Source of the DNA: Brachybacterium subflavum
Lineage (GTDB): Bacteria > Actinomycetota > Actinomycetes > Actinomycetales > Dermabacteraceae
DNA length: 64,000 nucleotides
NCBI RefSeq assembly: GCF_009299795.1
Contig: NZ_VIGP01000007.1
Span: 1 to 64,000 of the forward strand
Direction: 5' to 3'
Shown: in pieces, positions 51,108-59,564 of the stretch
Layout of the letters: every line of letters starts with the position of its first letter
How positions within the stretch are numbered: position 1 is the stretch's first letter
Notes under the pieces: model-generated
Told to the model about the DNA's origin: nothing
Seen by the model: the letters and a program-made list of their open reading frames with translations, nothing else
Database searches by the model: none
Position numbers and translations under genes: made by a program

Positions 51108-53629
51108 GCCGCCGCATCCGCCTCACTCCGCCCCGCAGGCACCTCGCGGCGCTCATCACCGTCGCCCTCGCCAGCGGCTTCGTCGCGATCATGCTCATCG
51201 CGGCGAACCTCATGACCACCTCCCTCTCCGCAGGGGTCGAGCAGCGCTACCAGGGGGCCGACGTCGTCATCGGCGACGAGGACCAGGACGCGGCTCCCGC
51301 CGACGGCTCCTCGTCGGATGCCGACTCCACGACGACGGTTCCCGAGGTCCCACACGCCCGCGCCGTCTGGCCCCTGTCCGAGGGGTACATGCAGCTGGAC
51401 GCCGGCTCGGGCCGCACGGCCTTCCTGCAGCAGCAGAGCGATCCCCCGCACGAGGTCGAGCCGCTCGAGCTGACCGCCGGCCACGACGCGCGCTCCGCGC
51501 ACGAGGTGGTCCTCGACCAGGCGGCCGCCGATCAGCTCGGCGTCGGCGTCGGCCAGAAGGTCGATATCCCCGCGGAATCCCGCGCGGACGGCAAGCCGGG
51601 CGATCTCGAGCTGACCGTCTCCGGCATCAGCGCGAGCGGCACCGCCACGGCGCTCGGCGCCACCCCCGTCGTCCACGTGAACTCCCACAACCAGGGCACG
51701 CTCATCGCTCCGGGCACCACCAGCAGGTGGCTCGCGGCGCTGGAGCCGGGCACCGATCCCGATCAGGTCGTCTCCGCCCTGGAGGACGACTCCCTCTCCG
51801 CGCTCACCGCCCAGCAGGCGATCGACGACGGCGTCTCGGACGTCATGCAGGGCTTCGACGCCCTGGCGATGGTCTTCATCGTGTTCGTGGTGATCGCCCT
51901 GGTCACGAGCGCGGTCGTGGTGGCGAACACCTTCGCCGTGACCCTCGCCCAGCGCACCCGCGCCCTCGCGCTGCTGCGCACCCTCGGCGCAACCCGCCGC
52001 CAGGTCGCCCGCACCGTGCTGCGCGAGAGCGCCCTGGTGGGCCTGGTGGGTGCGGTGATCGGCACGCTCGGCGCGCACCTGCTCGCCCAGGCGCTGCTGG
52101 CGGCCGCCGCCGGGCTGGGTCTGCTCGACGGCCTGCTGCTCGTCCCGGTCTCGGCTCTGTCGCTGATCGTGCCCGTCGTCGTCGGGGTCGCCCTCACGGT
52201 GCTCGCGGGCTTCGGACCGGTGCGCGCGGCGGTGCGCGTCGCGCCGCTGCAGGCGCTGCGTCCTGCTCCCCCGGCCCTGCACCGGCGCCTCGGGGCGCGC
52301 GGGGTCCTGAGCCTCGCGGCGGTCGCCCTGGGACTGCTGGCACTGGTCGGCGCGGTCGCAGTGTCCTTCACGGGCAGCGTGGGCCTCGGCGTGGCGGTCG
52401 GGCTCCTCGGCGGGGTCGTGAGCTTCGCCGGACTGCTCGTGGGCCTCGTGGTGCTCACGCGCCCGCTCACCCGGTTCGCGGGAGCCCTCGCCGCGAGGAT
52501 CGGCGGGCTGCCGGCGCGGATCGCGGGCGCGAACACCTCGCGCAATCCGCGGCGCAGCGCGGCCACGGTTGCCGCCCTGCTCATCGGCACCACGCTGATG
52601 ACGATGATGGCCGTGGGCGCGCGCACCACGGAGTCCACGCTCACCACGGAGCTCGACAGCCGCAAGCCCATCGACTCCGTCGTCACCGCCGAGAAGCTCC
52701 CCGACGACGCCCTCAGCGCGGTGTCGGAGGTGCCCGGCGTGGCCCACGCCTCCGCGACCCAGCACGGGGACGTCGAGGTCGGGGCCGACGAGCCGATGAC
52801 CCTGTACGCGGCGACGCCCGCGCAGATGCGCGAGGACTCACACCGCCCCGACCTCGCCGACTCCCTCGAGGACCGCACCGTGCTGCTGGGCGAGGAGCGC
52901 GCGGAGCGCTTCGGCGTCCACGACGGCCAGGTGCTCGAGGTCGACGGGGCCGACGGCGCCACGCACGAGCTTCGCGTGAGGGTGGACTCCAACCTGCAGA
53001 TGTCGATCGTCACCCCGAGCACCCTCACGGCGCTCGTCGGGAAGGACGCCCAGCCCGCCCTGTTCGCGGCCTTCGCCGAGAAGGGATCCGCCGCGCGCGA
53101 GGGCCAGGACGCCATGGGCATCGTCACCGGCATCCAGGACGCCCTCGCGCAGCACGGCGCCCCGGACGCGCAGGTCGACGCCGCCGGCGTCGAGCGCGAG
53201 AGCTACGGGCAGATCCTCACGGTGCTGCTGGGCATCACCGTCGCGCTGCTCGCGGTCGCCGTGCTCGTCGCCCTCGTCGGCGTCGCGAACACGCTGAGCC
53301 TCGGGGTGATCGAACGGACCGGGGAGAACGCCCTCCTGCGCGCCCTGGGCACCACGCGCGGCCAGATGCGCGCGATGCTCGCCTGGGAGGGACTGCTGCT
53401 GGCGCTCGTGGGAGCGACGGTCGGGATCGTGCTCGGCTCGGTCTACGGGGTCCTGGGGATCGCGACGATCCTGGGCGGGCAGTTCCCGCTGCAGGTCACC
53501 ATCCCGTGGGCACAGATCGCACTGGTCCTCGGGCTCGCACTCGCGGCGGGCCTGCTGGCCTCGGTGCTGCCGGGCCGTCGGGCGGCGCGCACGGCTCCCG
53601 CGCAGGCTCTCACCTCGGCCGACGAGTAG
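51104..53629 (+). CDS. FtsX-like permease (two-module, MacB/BceB-type)
   Basis: An 841-residue permease with an N-terminal helix at about 13-33, an outer domain to about residue 240, then three helices of a first FtsX module (about 250-385), further helices, a second outer domain (about 510-700) and a second FtsX module with GVIERTGENALLRALGTTRGQMRAM near 735-757. The duplicated layout is usual for actinobacterial ABC3 permeases. Substrate unknown; lipoproteins or antimicrobial peptides are possible. Coupled to the ATPase gene by ATGA overlap. Confidence 0.9.
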   Translation: MSRRIRLTPPRRHLAALITVALASGFVAIMLIAANLMTTSLSAGVEQRYQGADVVIGDEDQDAAPADGSSSDADSTTTVPEVPHARAVWPLSEGYMQLDAGSGRTAFLQQQSDPPHEVEPLELTAGHDARSAHEVVLDQAAADQLGVGVGQKVDIPAESRADGKPGDLELTVSGISASGTATALGATPVVHVNSHNQGTLIAPGTTSRWLAALEPGTDPDQVVSALEDDSLSALTAQQAIDDGVSDVMQGFDALAMVFIVFVVIALVTSAVVVANTFAVTLAQRTRALALLRTLGATRRQVARTVLRESALVGLVGAVIGTLGAHLLAQALLAAAAGLGLLDGLLLVPVSALSLIVPVVVGVALTVLAGFGPVRAAVRVAPLQALRPAPPALHRRLGARGVLSLAAVALGLLALVGAVAVSFTGSVGLGVAVGLLGGVVSFAGLLVGLVVLTRPLTRFAGALAARIGGLPARIAGANTSRNPRRSAATVAALLIGTTLMTMMAVGARTTESTLTTELDSRKPIDSVVTAEKLPDDALSAVSEVPGVAHASATQHGDVEVGADEPMTLYAATPAQMREDSHRPDLADSLEDRTVLLGEERAERFGVHDGQVLEVDGADGATHELRVRVDSNLQMSIVTPSTLTALVGKDAQPALFAAFAEKGSAAREGQDAMGIVTGIQDALAQHGAPDAQVDAAGVERESYGQILTVLLGITVALLAVAVLVALVGVANTLSLGVIERTGENALLRALGTTRGQMRAMLAWEGLLLALVGATVGIVLGSVYGVLGIATILGGQFPLQVTIPWAQIALVLGLALAAGLLASVLPGRRAARTAPAQALTSADE

Positions 53630-53665
53630 TCGGGAGCGCCCCGGTGACCTCCGGCCCTCGCGGCG

Positions 53666-54136
53666 TCAGCCGCGGGGGCCGCGTCCGTTCTTCGCCTCCT
53701 CGTCGTCGAACGGGAGCGGGGTCGCGCGCACGAGGGTCAGCAGCACCACGAAGGTCGCGATCGCCAGCAGCATGCCGATCCCGCCCACGACCACGATGGC
53801 GGCGCGCAGCATGCTCGCCGCCACGAGCGCCTGGAACAGCTGCCAGGTGACGCCGAAGCCGAGCCCGAAGCGGCCGCGGCGCGAGAGCGAGAGCGCGGCC
53901 AGGCCGACCGCGATCGCGAACAGCAGGATGAACACGGCCAGGCCGATCGCGAGGGACGCGCCGACGTCCTGCGAGCCGACCCGCGTGATCATGAAGCCGC
54001 CGAGGAGGAGCAGGCACAGCGCCTCGGCGCCAAGCAGCACGGTCCCCAGGCGCCGCGCGCCCGGCCGGTCCTCCGTCGTGGCGGGACGCGGAGCGCTCCC
54101 GCGGGGCGAGGGGGGCGGAGATCCGGAGGAGGCCAT
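53666..54136 (-). CDS. Small four-helix membrane protein
   Basis: A 156-residue protein not assigned to a named family. A Pro/Arg-rich N-terminus is followed by four membrane helices (about 32-50, 62-82, 92-109 and 115-137) and a short charged tail DDEEAKNGRG. It is typical of conserved actinobacterial membrane proteins of unknown role. TAGAGT ends 7 bases before the ATG, so the transcript may be leaderless. It diverges from whiB1. Confidence 0.7.
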   Translation of the reverse strand: MASSGSPPPSPRGSAPRPATTEDRPGARRLGTVLLGAEALCLLLLGGFMITRVGSQDVGASLAIGLAVFILLFAIAVGLAALSLSRRGRFGLGFGVTWQLFQALVAASMLRAAIVVVGGIGMLLAIATFVVLLTLVRATPLPFDDEEAKNGRGPRG

Positions 54137-54143
54137 GTGCTGC

Positions 54144-54149
54144 ACTCTA
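54144..54149 (-). promoter_or_regulatory. Predicted -10 element, leaderless promoter of small membrane protein
   Basis: TAGAGT on the minus strand, 7 bases before the ATG at 54136. Confidence 0.45.
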
Positions 54150-54240
54150 TCGACGCGTTCCTCGCCGAGAGCGCCCCGTAGCAGTCCCCGGGCGCTCACG
54201 GCGCTGTGGGAAGTGCCACCCAGGTCCTTCCCGTGCGCTC

Positions 54241-54269
54241 TTGTCCCCCACCGCGAGGCCTCCGACAAT
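54241..54269 (+). promoter_or_regulatory. Predicted whiB1 promoter
   Basis: TTGTCC (54241-54246), 17 bases, GACAAT (54264-54269). It would give a leader of roughly 120 bases before the whiB1 ATG. Confidence 0.5.
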
Positions 54270-54397
54270 GGAGGGAACCCAGGATCGGCCGCTTCGGCAT
54301 CGGTCCGCCCGTAGATCCGTATCGCCTTGCCGAAGGCGACCACCTGCCGCGCCGTGGCTCCCGAGCCGCTGCGGGGTGATCCGAAAGTGAGTAGCAG

Positions 54398-54646
54398 ATG
54401 GATTGGCGCCACCGCGCGGAATGCCTGACCCAGGACCCCGAGCTGTTCTTCCCGATCGGGAACACGGGTCCCGCGATCACCCAGATCCAGGAGGCCAAGG
54501 CGGTGTGCCAGCGCTGCGACGTGATGACCTCCTGCCTGAAGTTCGCCCTCGAGTCCGGCCAGGACTCGGGCGTGTGGGGAGGCCTCTCCGAGGACGAGCG
54601 CCGATCCCTCAAGCGCCGCAACGCCCGCGCCCGCCGCGCCGGCTGA
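54398..54646 (+). CDS. whiB1: WhiB-family iron-sulfur transcription factor, WhiB1 type
   Basis: An 82-residue WhiB protein. The four cluster ligands are C9, C37, C40 and C46, then the GVWGG turn at 58-62 and the basic DNA-binding tail RRSLKRRNARARRAG. The opening MDWRHRAECLTQDPELFFPI and the overall length match WhiB1, which carries a nitric-oxide-sensitive 4Fe-4S cluster and binds sigma-A. Its position next to pdtaS is the same as Rv3219-Rv3220c in M. tuberculosis, which supports the subtype. Confidence 0.95.
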   Translation: MDWRHRAECLTQDPELFFPIGNTGPAITQIQEAKAVCQRCDVMTSCLKFALESGQDSGVWGGLSEDERRSLKRRNARARRAG

Positions 54647-54717
54647 CCGGGCGGCCGACGGACCGTCGGCCCCTCGCCGTGCCGCATCGCGCACCGCGGC
54701 TTCGAACCCCGCACCTT

Positions 54718-54755
54718 CGACGACGGGCGATCCCTCCGGGGGTCGCCCGTCGTCG
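54718..54755. terminator. Terminator after whiB1
   Basis: Perfect 13-base arms CGACGACGGGCGA (54718-54730) and TCGCCCGTCGTCG (54743-54755) with a 12-base loop. Lies between convergent whiB1 and pdtaS. Confidence 0.8.
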
Positions 54756-54812
54756 CGTGCCAGGGTGTCGCGCGGAGAGTGTCCGGCAGGAGGCCCGCCG
54801 GCGGACGCCGCC

Positions 54813-56318
54813 TCAGGCGTTCGCGGCGTCCACGCTGACGGGGTCGAGGTAGACGTCGATCGTCGCCCGAGTGCCGCCCTCGGGGCGGTTCTCCCAGTCG
54901 AGCGACCCCCCGAGCTCTCCCTGCACGAGGGTCTGGGCGATGTTGGTGCCGAGCCCCGTGGGCTGTGCGGACTTCATGCCCGCCCCGTCGTCCTCGATGT
55001 GGATCACCAGGTGGCTGCCGGTGCGCTCCGCCCGGATGGTGAGGGTGCCGCCTGTCTCCGAGAGCCCGTGCTCCACGGCGTTGGTCGCGAGCTCGGTGAC
55101 CACGAGCGCGAGCGGGGTGGCCTCCTCGGGGCGCACGGAACCGACCTTGCCGACGCGCTGGGTGCGCACCTCGACCTGATGCGGGTCCGTGACGTCGGCC
55201 CCCTCGCGGTGCACGGTCGCGCTCGCGGCGTCGACGGCGAGGCGCAGGCAGCGCTCGATGACCTCGTCGAAGAAGACGGCCTCCTCGCTGCCCTGCAGCA
55301 TCGACTCGTGGACCAGCGCGATGGTGGCGACCCGGCGCTGCGCCTCGGCGAGCGCGTCGCGGGCCTCGTCGCTCTTCATCCGCCGCGACTGCAGGCGCAG
55401 CAGCGCGGCCACGGTCTGGAGGTTGTTCTTCACCCGGTGGTGCACCTCCCGGATGGTGGCCTCCTTGGTGATCAGCTCGCGCTCGCGGCGACGCAGCTCG
55501 CTGACGTCGCGCACCAGGATGATCGCGCCGTCGCGCTTGCCGGCGGCGGTCAGCGGGATCGCTCGCAGCGAGAGGGTCCCGCCGCGGGCCTGCATGTCCG
55601 AGCGCCAGGCCGCGCGCCCCATGAGCACGAGCGGCAGGGATTCGTCGACGGGGGCGCGCGTCTGCAGCAGCTCCGTGGTGAGCTCGGCGAGCGTGCTGCC
55701 GGTCATGTCGCCGGCGACGCCGAAGCGGTGGAAGGCCGACAGCGCGTTCGGCGACCCCCAGATCATCACGCCCTGCGCGTCGAGCTCGACGATGCCGTCG
55801 CCGACGCGCGGCGCACCGCGGCGCGGGGGGATGGGGGCTCCGGCGATCGGGTAGGCGCCCTCGCCCATCATGCGCAGAAGGCGCTCGCCCAGCTCGTGCT
55901 GGCGGGTCTCGTTGCGGCTGGGCTCGCCGGCGGGCACGGGGGCTTCGATGCTGAGCACGCCGATGGTCTGTCCCTCGTGGCGGACGGGGGCGAGCTGGCG
56001 CAGCGCCTCCTGGCCCTCCCTCATCACCACGGCGGGCTCGAAGTACGGCTCCTCGCCGTCGAGGACCGCGCGCACCAGCGGCTTCTCCTCGGGGTCCGCC
56101 TCGATCCCCACGGGATCCTCGTAGTAGACGGTGGCGCCGGTCGACGGCCGGCAGTGCGCGACGGCGAGCGCGCCGGCGGGGGTGCGGACCCACAGCACGA
56201 GGTCCGCCCGGAGCAGGTCCGACAGCAGGGCCCAGTCCCCCACCAGGAGCTGCAGCCATTCGGAGGTCTTCTCATCCATGTCCGGCACGTCGGAGAGGTA
56301 CTTGGCGAGGCTCGGCAT
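54813..56318 (-). CDS. pdtaS: Sensor histidine kinase PdtaS
   Basis: A 501-residue soluble kinase with an N-terminal GAF domain (about 1-150), a PAS domain (about 175-275) and a HisKA_2/HATPase module. The phosphorylation helix carries HHRVKNN at 293-299 (EVHHRVKNNLQTVAALLRL), and ATPase motifs ELATNAVEHGL and IEDDGAGM follow. In M. tuberculosis PdtaS phosphorylates the RNA-binding antiterminator PdtaR and responds to nitric oxide and copper. pdtaR is not in this window. TATCCT ends 6 bases before the ATG: likely leaderless. Confidence 0.94.
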   Translation of the reverse strand: MPSLAKYLSDVPDMDEKTSEWLQLLVGDWALLSDLLRADLVLWVRTPAGALAVAHCRPSTGATVYYEDPVGIEADPEEKPLVRAVLDGEEPYFEPAVVMREGQEALRQLAPVRHEGQTIGVLSIEAPVPAGEPSRNETRQHELGERLLRMMGEGAYPIAGAPIPPRRGAPRVGDGIVELDAQGVMIWGSPNALSAFHRFGVAGDMTGSTLAELTTELLQTRAPVDESLPLVLMGRAAWRSDMQARGGTLSLRAIPLTAAGKRDGAIILVRDVSELRRRERELITKEATIREVHHRVKNNLQTVAALLRLQSRRMKSDEARDALAEAQRRVATIALVHESMLQGSEEAVFFDEVIERCLRLAVDAASATVHREGADVTDPHQVEVRTQRVGKVGSVRPEEATPLALVVTELATNAVEHGLSETGGTLTIRAERTGSHLVIHIEDDGAGMKSAQPTGLGTNIAQTLVQGELGGSLDWENRPEGGTRATIDVYLDPVSVDAANA

Positions 56319-56324
56319 ACGGCC

Positions 56325-56330
56325 AGGATA
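56325..56330 (-). promoter_or_regulatory. Predicted -10 element, leaderless pdtaS promoter
   Basis: TATCCT on the minus strand, 6 bases before the ATG at 56318. Confidence 0.5.
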
Positions 56331-56392
56331 TGTCCTGTGCACGGGTGCTCGGCGCGGGAGACCACCCCGGACTCCCGCGCGCGCCGGGCCGG

Positions 56393-56425
56393 CGGAGACG
56401 GGGCGGAGACGGGGCGGAGACGGGG
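56393..56425. repeat. 11-bp tandem repeat, three copies
   Basis: CGGAGACGGGG is repeated three times without gaps in the divergent spacer between pdtaS and the DUF2505 gene, about 65 bases upstream of the pdtaS ATG. Confidence 0.85.
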
Positions 56426-56449
56426 CGGTCAGCGGACCTGCCCACCTGG

Positions 56450-56455
56450 CATAGT
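56450..56455 (+). promoter_or_regulatory. Possible -10 element of the DUF2505 gene
   Basis: CATAGT, 6 bases before the ATG at 56462; one mismatch from TANNNT. Confidence 0.3.
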
Positions 56456-56461
56456 GGGAGC

Positions 56462-56965
56462 ATGCGCCTGAGCGAGAATCTGAACCTGCCGATGCCTCCC
56501 GAGGCGGCGGCGGCGATGTACGCCGATCCCGCCTACACCCGGATCCGCGGCCGCACCCTGCACGCGGAGTCCGCGACCTCGGAGGTCGAGGGGGATCCTG
56601 CCGGTGCCTTCACCGTCACCACGCATCTGGAGCTGACCACCGAGGGCATCCCGGACATCGCCCGCTCGCTCGTGGGCAGGAGCGTGAAGATCCTCGAGGT
56701 GCAGTCCTGGCAGGCCCCCGCCGAGGCCGGTGCGCGCCAGGGCACGATCGAGCTGACCGTGCAGGGGGCGCCTGCCTCGATGCGCGGCCATCTGGAGCTG
56801 CGGCCCGCCGGGGAGAACTCCGCGGTGAGCATCGACGGGGAGTTCACAGCGAAGGTCCCGCTGCTGGGCGGCCGGCTCGAGAAGGCCGCGCTGCCGTACG
56901 TGACGAAGGTGCTGCGGGCCGAGGAGCGCTCGGCCGAGGACTACCGCAGCGGCGCCTCCGCGTAG
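56462..56965 (+). CDS. DUF2505 family protein
   Basis: A 167-residue protein of the actinobacterial DUF2505 family, which has a [11 protein letters not shown]-like lipid-binding fold. The beginning MRLSENLNLPMPPEAAAAMY and the VPLLGGRLEKAALPYVTKVL helix near the C-terminus are typical. No enzyme function is known; binding of a hydrophobic ligand is plausible. Its last 25 bases overlap the end of the convergent downstream gene. Confidence 0.8.
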   Translation: MRLSENLNLPMPPEAAAAMYADPAYTRIRGRTLHAESATSEVEGDPAGAFTVTTHLELTTEGIPDIARSLVGRSVKILEVQSWQAPAEAGARQGTIELTVQGAPASMRGHLELRPAGENSAVSIDGEFTAKVPLLGGRLEKAALPYVTKVLRAEERSAEDYRSGASA

Positions 56966-57393
56966 TCGATCGCGGCGGGCAGCTCGCTCGCATCGAACCA
57001 GAGCAGCGCGGGGTCGGTGTCGTCGACCTCCGCAGCCGCGGCGTCGAGCTCGGTGGCGTGGGCGCTCGCGACCACGAGGGTGTCCTCGCGCGCGAGGCGC
57101 AGCCCGAACGCTCCGCCGTCCTCGCTCGCGTCGGCCAGGGAGGCGTCCGGCACGTCGCCGGCGAGGACCAGCGCCCGCATCCGCGGGTCGATCTGTCCCA
57201 GCGCGCTGAACACGGCGTCCTGCAGCGCGTCGTACTCGAGCTCCTCGACGTCCTCCGCCGCGCGATCGGCGCGGGCGGCGTCGGAGACGCCCCAGACGGG
57301 GCGACCCGTCTCCAGGGCGACCCGCGCGGCGCCGGAGCGCAGGGCGTCGTGATCGGCGGGTCCGACGGGCGCGAAGATCCTCATGGCGCTCAT
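56941..57393 (-). CDS. Conserved hypothetical protein (resembles DUF6912)
   Basis: A 150-residue soluble protein beginning MRIFAPVGPADHDALRSGAA after three extra codons. Conserved-looking features are the basic first strand, VEELEYDALQDAVFSALG and the acidic middle. Similarity to DUF6912, a small actinobacterial family of unknown function, is my recollection and not certain. The ATG at 57393 overlaps the cpaE stop by 4 bases, so it is translated with the Tad-related genes cpaB-cpaE. Confidence 0.65.
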   Translation of the reverse strand: MSAMRIFAPVGPADHDALRSGAARVALETGRPVWGVSDAARADRAAEDVEELEYDALQDAVFSALGQIDPRMRALVLAGDVPDASLADASEDGGAFGLRLAREDTLVVASAHATELDAAAAEVDDTDPALLWFDASELPAAIDYAEAPLR

Positions 57394-58703
57394 CCTCCCA
57401 CGCCGGCGCCCGCGCGCTCGGGGTCCGCCCCGCCCGTGCCGGCGCCCTCCGCGTCCGGCCCGTCCGCATCGGCCGTGCTCCCCGCATCCTCCACGCCGAC
57501 GTGCTCCGCGCGCACCCGGGCGGCGAGGTCCCGCAGTGCCCTGCGCAGGGGGCTGCGCGGCGCCGCCTCCGCGAGCACCGCACCGTCCCAGGCGGCGCGA
57601 CGGCAGGTGGTGGCCTCCTCCGGGAGGATCGTCACGGAGGCGACGCCCATGCGCGACCGCAGCAGCTCCTCGACCCTCTCCCCGCGAGCGGGCGGCCCGG
57701 CACGGTTGATGACCACGTGCAGCGGTCCGACGCCGATCTCGTCGAGCCGCTCGCGCTCCCGGACCAGCCGCGCGATCGAGACCGGGTCGGAGGAGACCAC
57801 GGCGAGCAGCACGTCGGCCCTGCGCACGGCGCTGAGGGACGCCGCGCAGCGCTGCGGGGCCGCGGTGTCGTAGCTGAGGTCCTCGTCCTCCTCGAGAGGG
57901 GCGCCGACGTCCACGACCACGGCGCCCCCGCGGTCCGCGAGGGCCTCCCAGACGTCCTCGAGGGAGCTGCGGTGGACCTCCGCCCAGCGGGCCGGCACGC
58001 CGATGCCGCTGAGCAGGTGGAGGCGTCCTCGCACCGCGGGGACGAGAGCATCGAGGGTCTCGCGGTCGAGCGTGCCGCGGGCGGCGGCGCGGCACGCGGC
58101 CACGAGCCCCGGCGACTCGTCGAGGACGCCGAGCATCTGGCTGAGGGAGGGGCCGTGGGTGTCGGCGTCCACGAGCACGGTCGACTCGCCGGCGTCGGCG
58201 AGCTCGGCCGCGAGGTTCACGGCGACGGTCGAGCGGCCCGGCGCGCCTCCCGGTCCCCAGGACACGATCAGCGGGGCCCGCTGCGGCGGCGGATCCTCGA
58301 GACCGTCGGCGGTCTCCTGCACCCACGCGTCGCCGCCGGACTCCTGCTCCGACTCGGGCCGCAGGGCCCGATCGCACGCCTCGAGCAGCTCCTCGACCTC
58401 GGCCGAGGCGTCCACGACGATCCGCAGGCCGAGCGAGGTGCGGGCCGCCGCGCCCTCCTCGCTGCGCAGTCCGACGACGCCCGCTCCGCCCCGCAGCATC
58501 TCCGCGGCGGCCTCGCGGTCCAGGCCCCGCACCGCGAGGTCGATGACCACGACGTCGCCGATGCCGGCGGCCACCACGGCCGCGGTCTCGGCGAGATCGG
58601 CGCAGCGCCGCACGATCCGCGCTCTCCCGGAGGATCCCCGGGCCATGTCGTGGACGATCCTCACCTCGTCGCGCCCGGAGGCGCAGAGCACGATGTCGAT
58701 CAT
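57390..58703 (-). CDS. CpaE/TadZ-like ParA-type ATPase
   Basis: A 437-residue protein with an N-terminal receiver-like or degenerate domain (1-125) and a MinD/ParA-type ATPase domain. The deviant Walker A reads WGPGGAPGRSTVAVNLA, with Arg-Ser instead of Lys-Ser, so nucleotide use may be altered; VLVDADTHGPSLSQMLG follows. CpaE/TadZ proteins place Tad pili at a site in the cell; M. tuberculosis Rv3660c is a relative. It overlaps the SAF-domain gene (4 bases) and the gene after it (4 bases). Confidence 0.85.
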   Translation of the reverse strand: MIDIVLCASGRDEVRIVHDMARGSSGRARIVRRCADLAETAAVVAAGIGDVVVIDLAVRGLDREAAAEMLRGGAGVVGLRSEEGAAARTSLGLRIVVDASAEVEELLEACDRALRPESEQESGGDAWVQETADGLEDPPPQRAPLIVSWGPGGAPGRSTVAVNLAAELADAGESTVLVDADTHGPSLSQMLGVLDESPGLVAACRAAARGTLDRETLDALVPAVRGRLHLLSGIGVPARWAEVHRSSLEDVWEALADRGGAVVVDVGAPLEEDEDLSYDTAAPQRCAASLSAVRRADVLLAVVSSDPVSIARLVRERERLDEIGVGPLHVVINRAGPPARGERVEELLRSRMGVASVTILPEEATTCRRAAWDGAVLAEAAPRSPLRRALRDLAARVRAEHVGVEDAGSTADADGPDAEGAGTGGADPERAGAGVGG

Positions 58704-59338
58704 GAGCCGACTCCCTCGTCACCGGGAACACCGATGACGTCCATCCTGTCCCCCGACCCCAGGGCCTCGAGCACCTCGGGGAGGTCATCGGCCGGGACGA
58801 GGACCTCGACGCTCATGGACCGCATGCCCAAGGTGCTCCCCTCGAACACGCGGCGCACGGTCGCGCCGTCCACGAGCTTCTCCGCGAGGGCGTCGCTGTC
58901 CCGCTCGTCGGCCGCCGTGCGCCAGAGCTCGACCGGACGCCCCGGACTCACGGAGTCCGCGACCGCGCTGTCGACGGGGATGACGACGGGGCGCAGGTCG
59001 CCCCCGCCTCCCTGGCCGATCGCGGACACGGGCAGAAGCTCTCCGGAGTGCACGGACCGCAGGGCCGTGGAGCCCTCCGGGATGTCCCCGGGCGAGCTCG
59101 CGTAGCGCGCGGACTGGTCGCCCAGGCGGACCTCGGCAGTGGTGAACGCGTCGGGTCCGATCTCATCGCCGACCACCACCTCGTCGCGCGCGACGAGCAC
59201 CGTCGTGGTCGCCGAGGCGCGCGAGGCGAGCAGGGCGCCCAGCAGCACGCTGAGGACGACCAGCAGGATGCCGACGATCAGGCGCGGATCCTTCCAGCGG
59301 GGTCGGCGCAGGCGCATGAGAGAAGGGGCAGGGGGCAC
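58700..59338 (-). CDS. SAF-domain protein (CpaB/RcpC-like)
   Basis: A 212-residue protein with one membrane helix (about 20-38), then a SAF domain (TTVLVARDEVVVGDEIGPDA to about 110) and a second beta-rich part. CpaB/RcpC proteins work in Flp pilus assembly at the cell surface. The start is the GTG at 59338, because GGAGG lies 7 bases before it; the ATG seven codons later has no ribosome binding site. It heads the cpaB-cpaE-hypothetical unit. Confidence 0.82.
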   Translation of the reverse strand: MPPAPSLMRLRRPRWKDPRLIVGILLVVLSVLLGALLASRASATTTVLVARDEVVVGDEIGPDAFTTAEVRLGDQSARYASSPGDIPEGSTALRSVHSGELLPVSAIGQGGGGDLRPVVIPVDSAVADSVSPGRPVELWRTAADERDSDALAEKLVDGATVRRVFEGSTLGMRSMSVEVLVPADDLPEVLEALGSGDRMDVIGVPGDEGVGS

Positions 59339-59439
59339 GTGAGCTACCTCCGGGGAGCGGGCGGGGCCGGCGGACTCGGGGGATCCGACCCTCGAGCGAG
59401 AGGCTACGGCACTGCTCGTCCGCGCGCGGCCGACCGATC

Positions 59440-59514
59440 GATCCTGTGGACGACGCGGCGGCGCGCGGAGCACTGTCCGGCGTCCGCGACCGCTCGTCCA
59501 CAATGCTCAGGATC
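59440..59514. promoter_or_regulatory. Nested dyad: TGTGGACGA ... TCGTCCACA with GATCCTG/CAGGATC outer arms
   Basis: TGTGGACGA (59445-59453) and TCGTCCACA (59494-59502) are perfect 9-base inverted arms 40 bases apart. Outside them GATCCTG (59440-59446) and CAGGATC (59508-59514) repeat the symmetry. The arms are one base from DnaA boxes. It sits in the divergent spacer between the SAF-domain gene and the HTH gene. Confidence 0.6.
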
Positions 59515-59564
59515 CGAGGGGGCACGGGTGCGACAATGAGGCCCTTCCCCTTCCGAGGAGCCCC

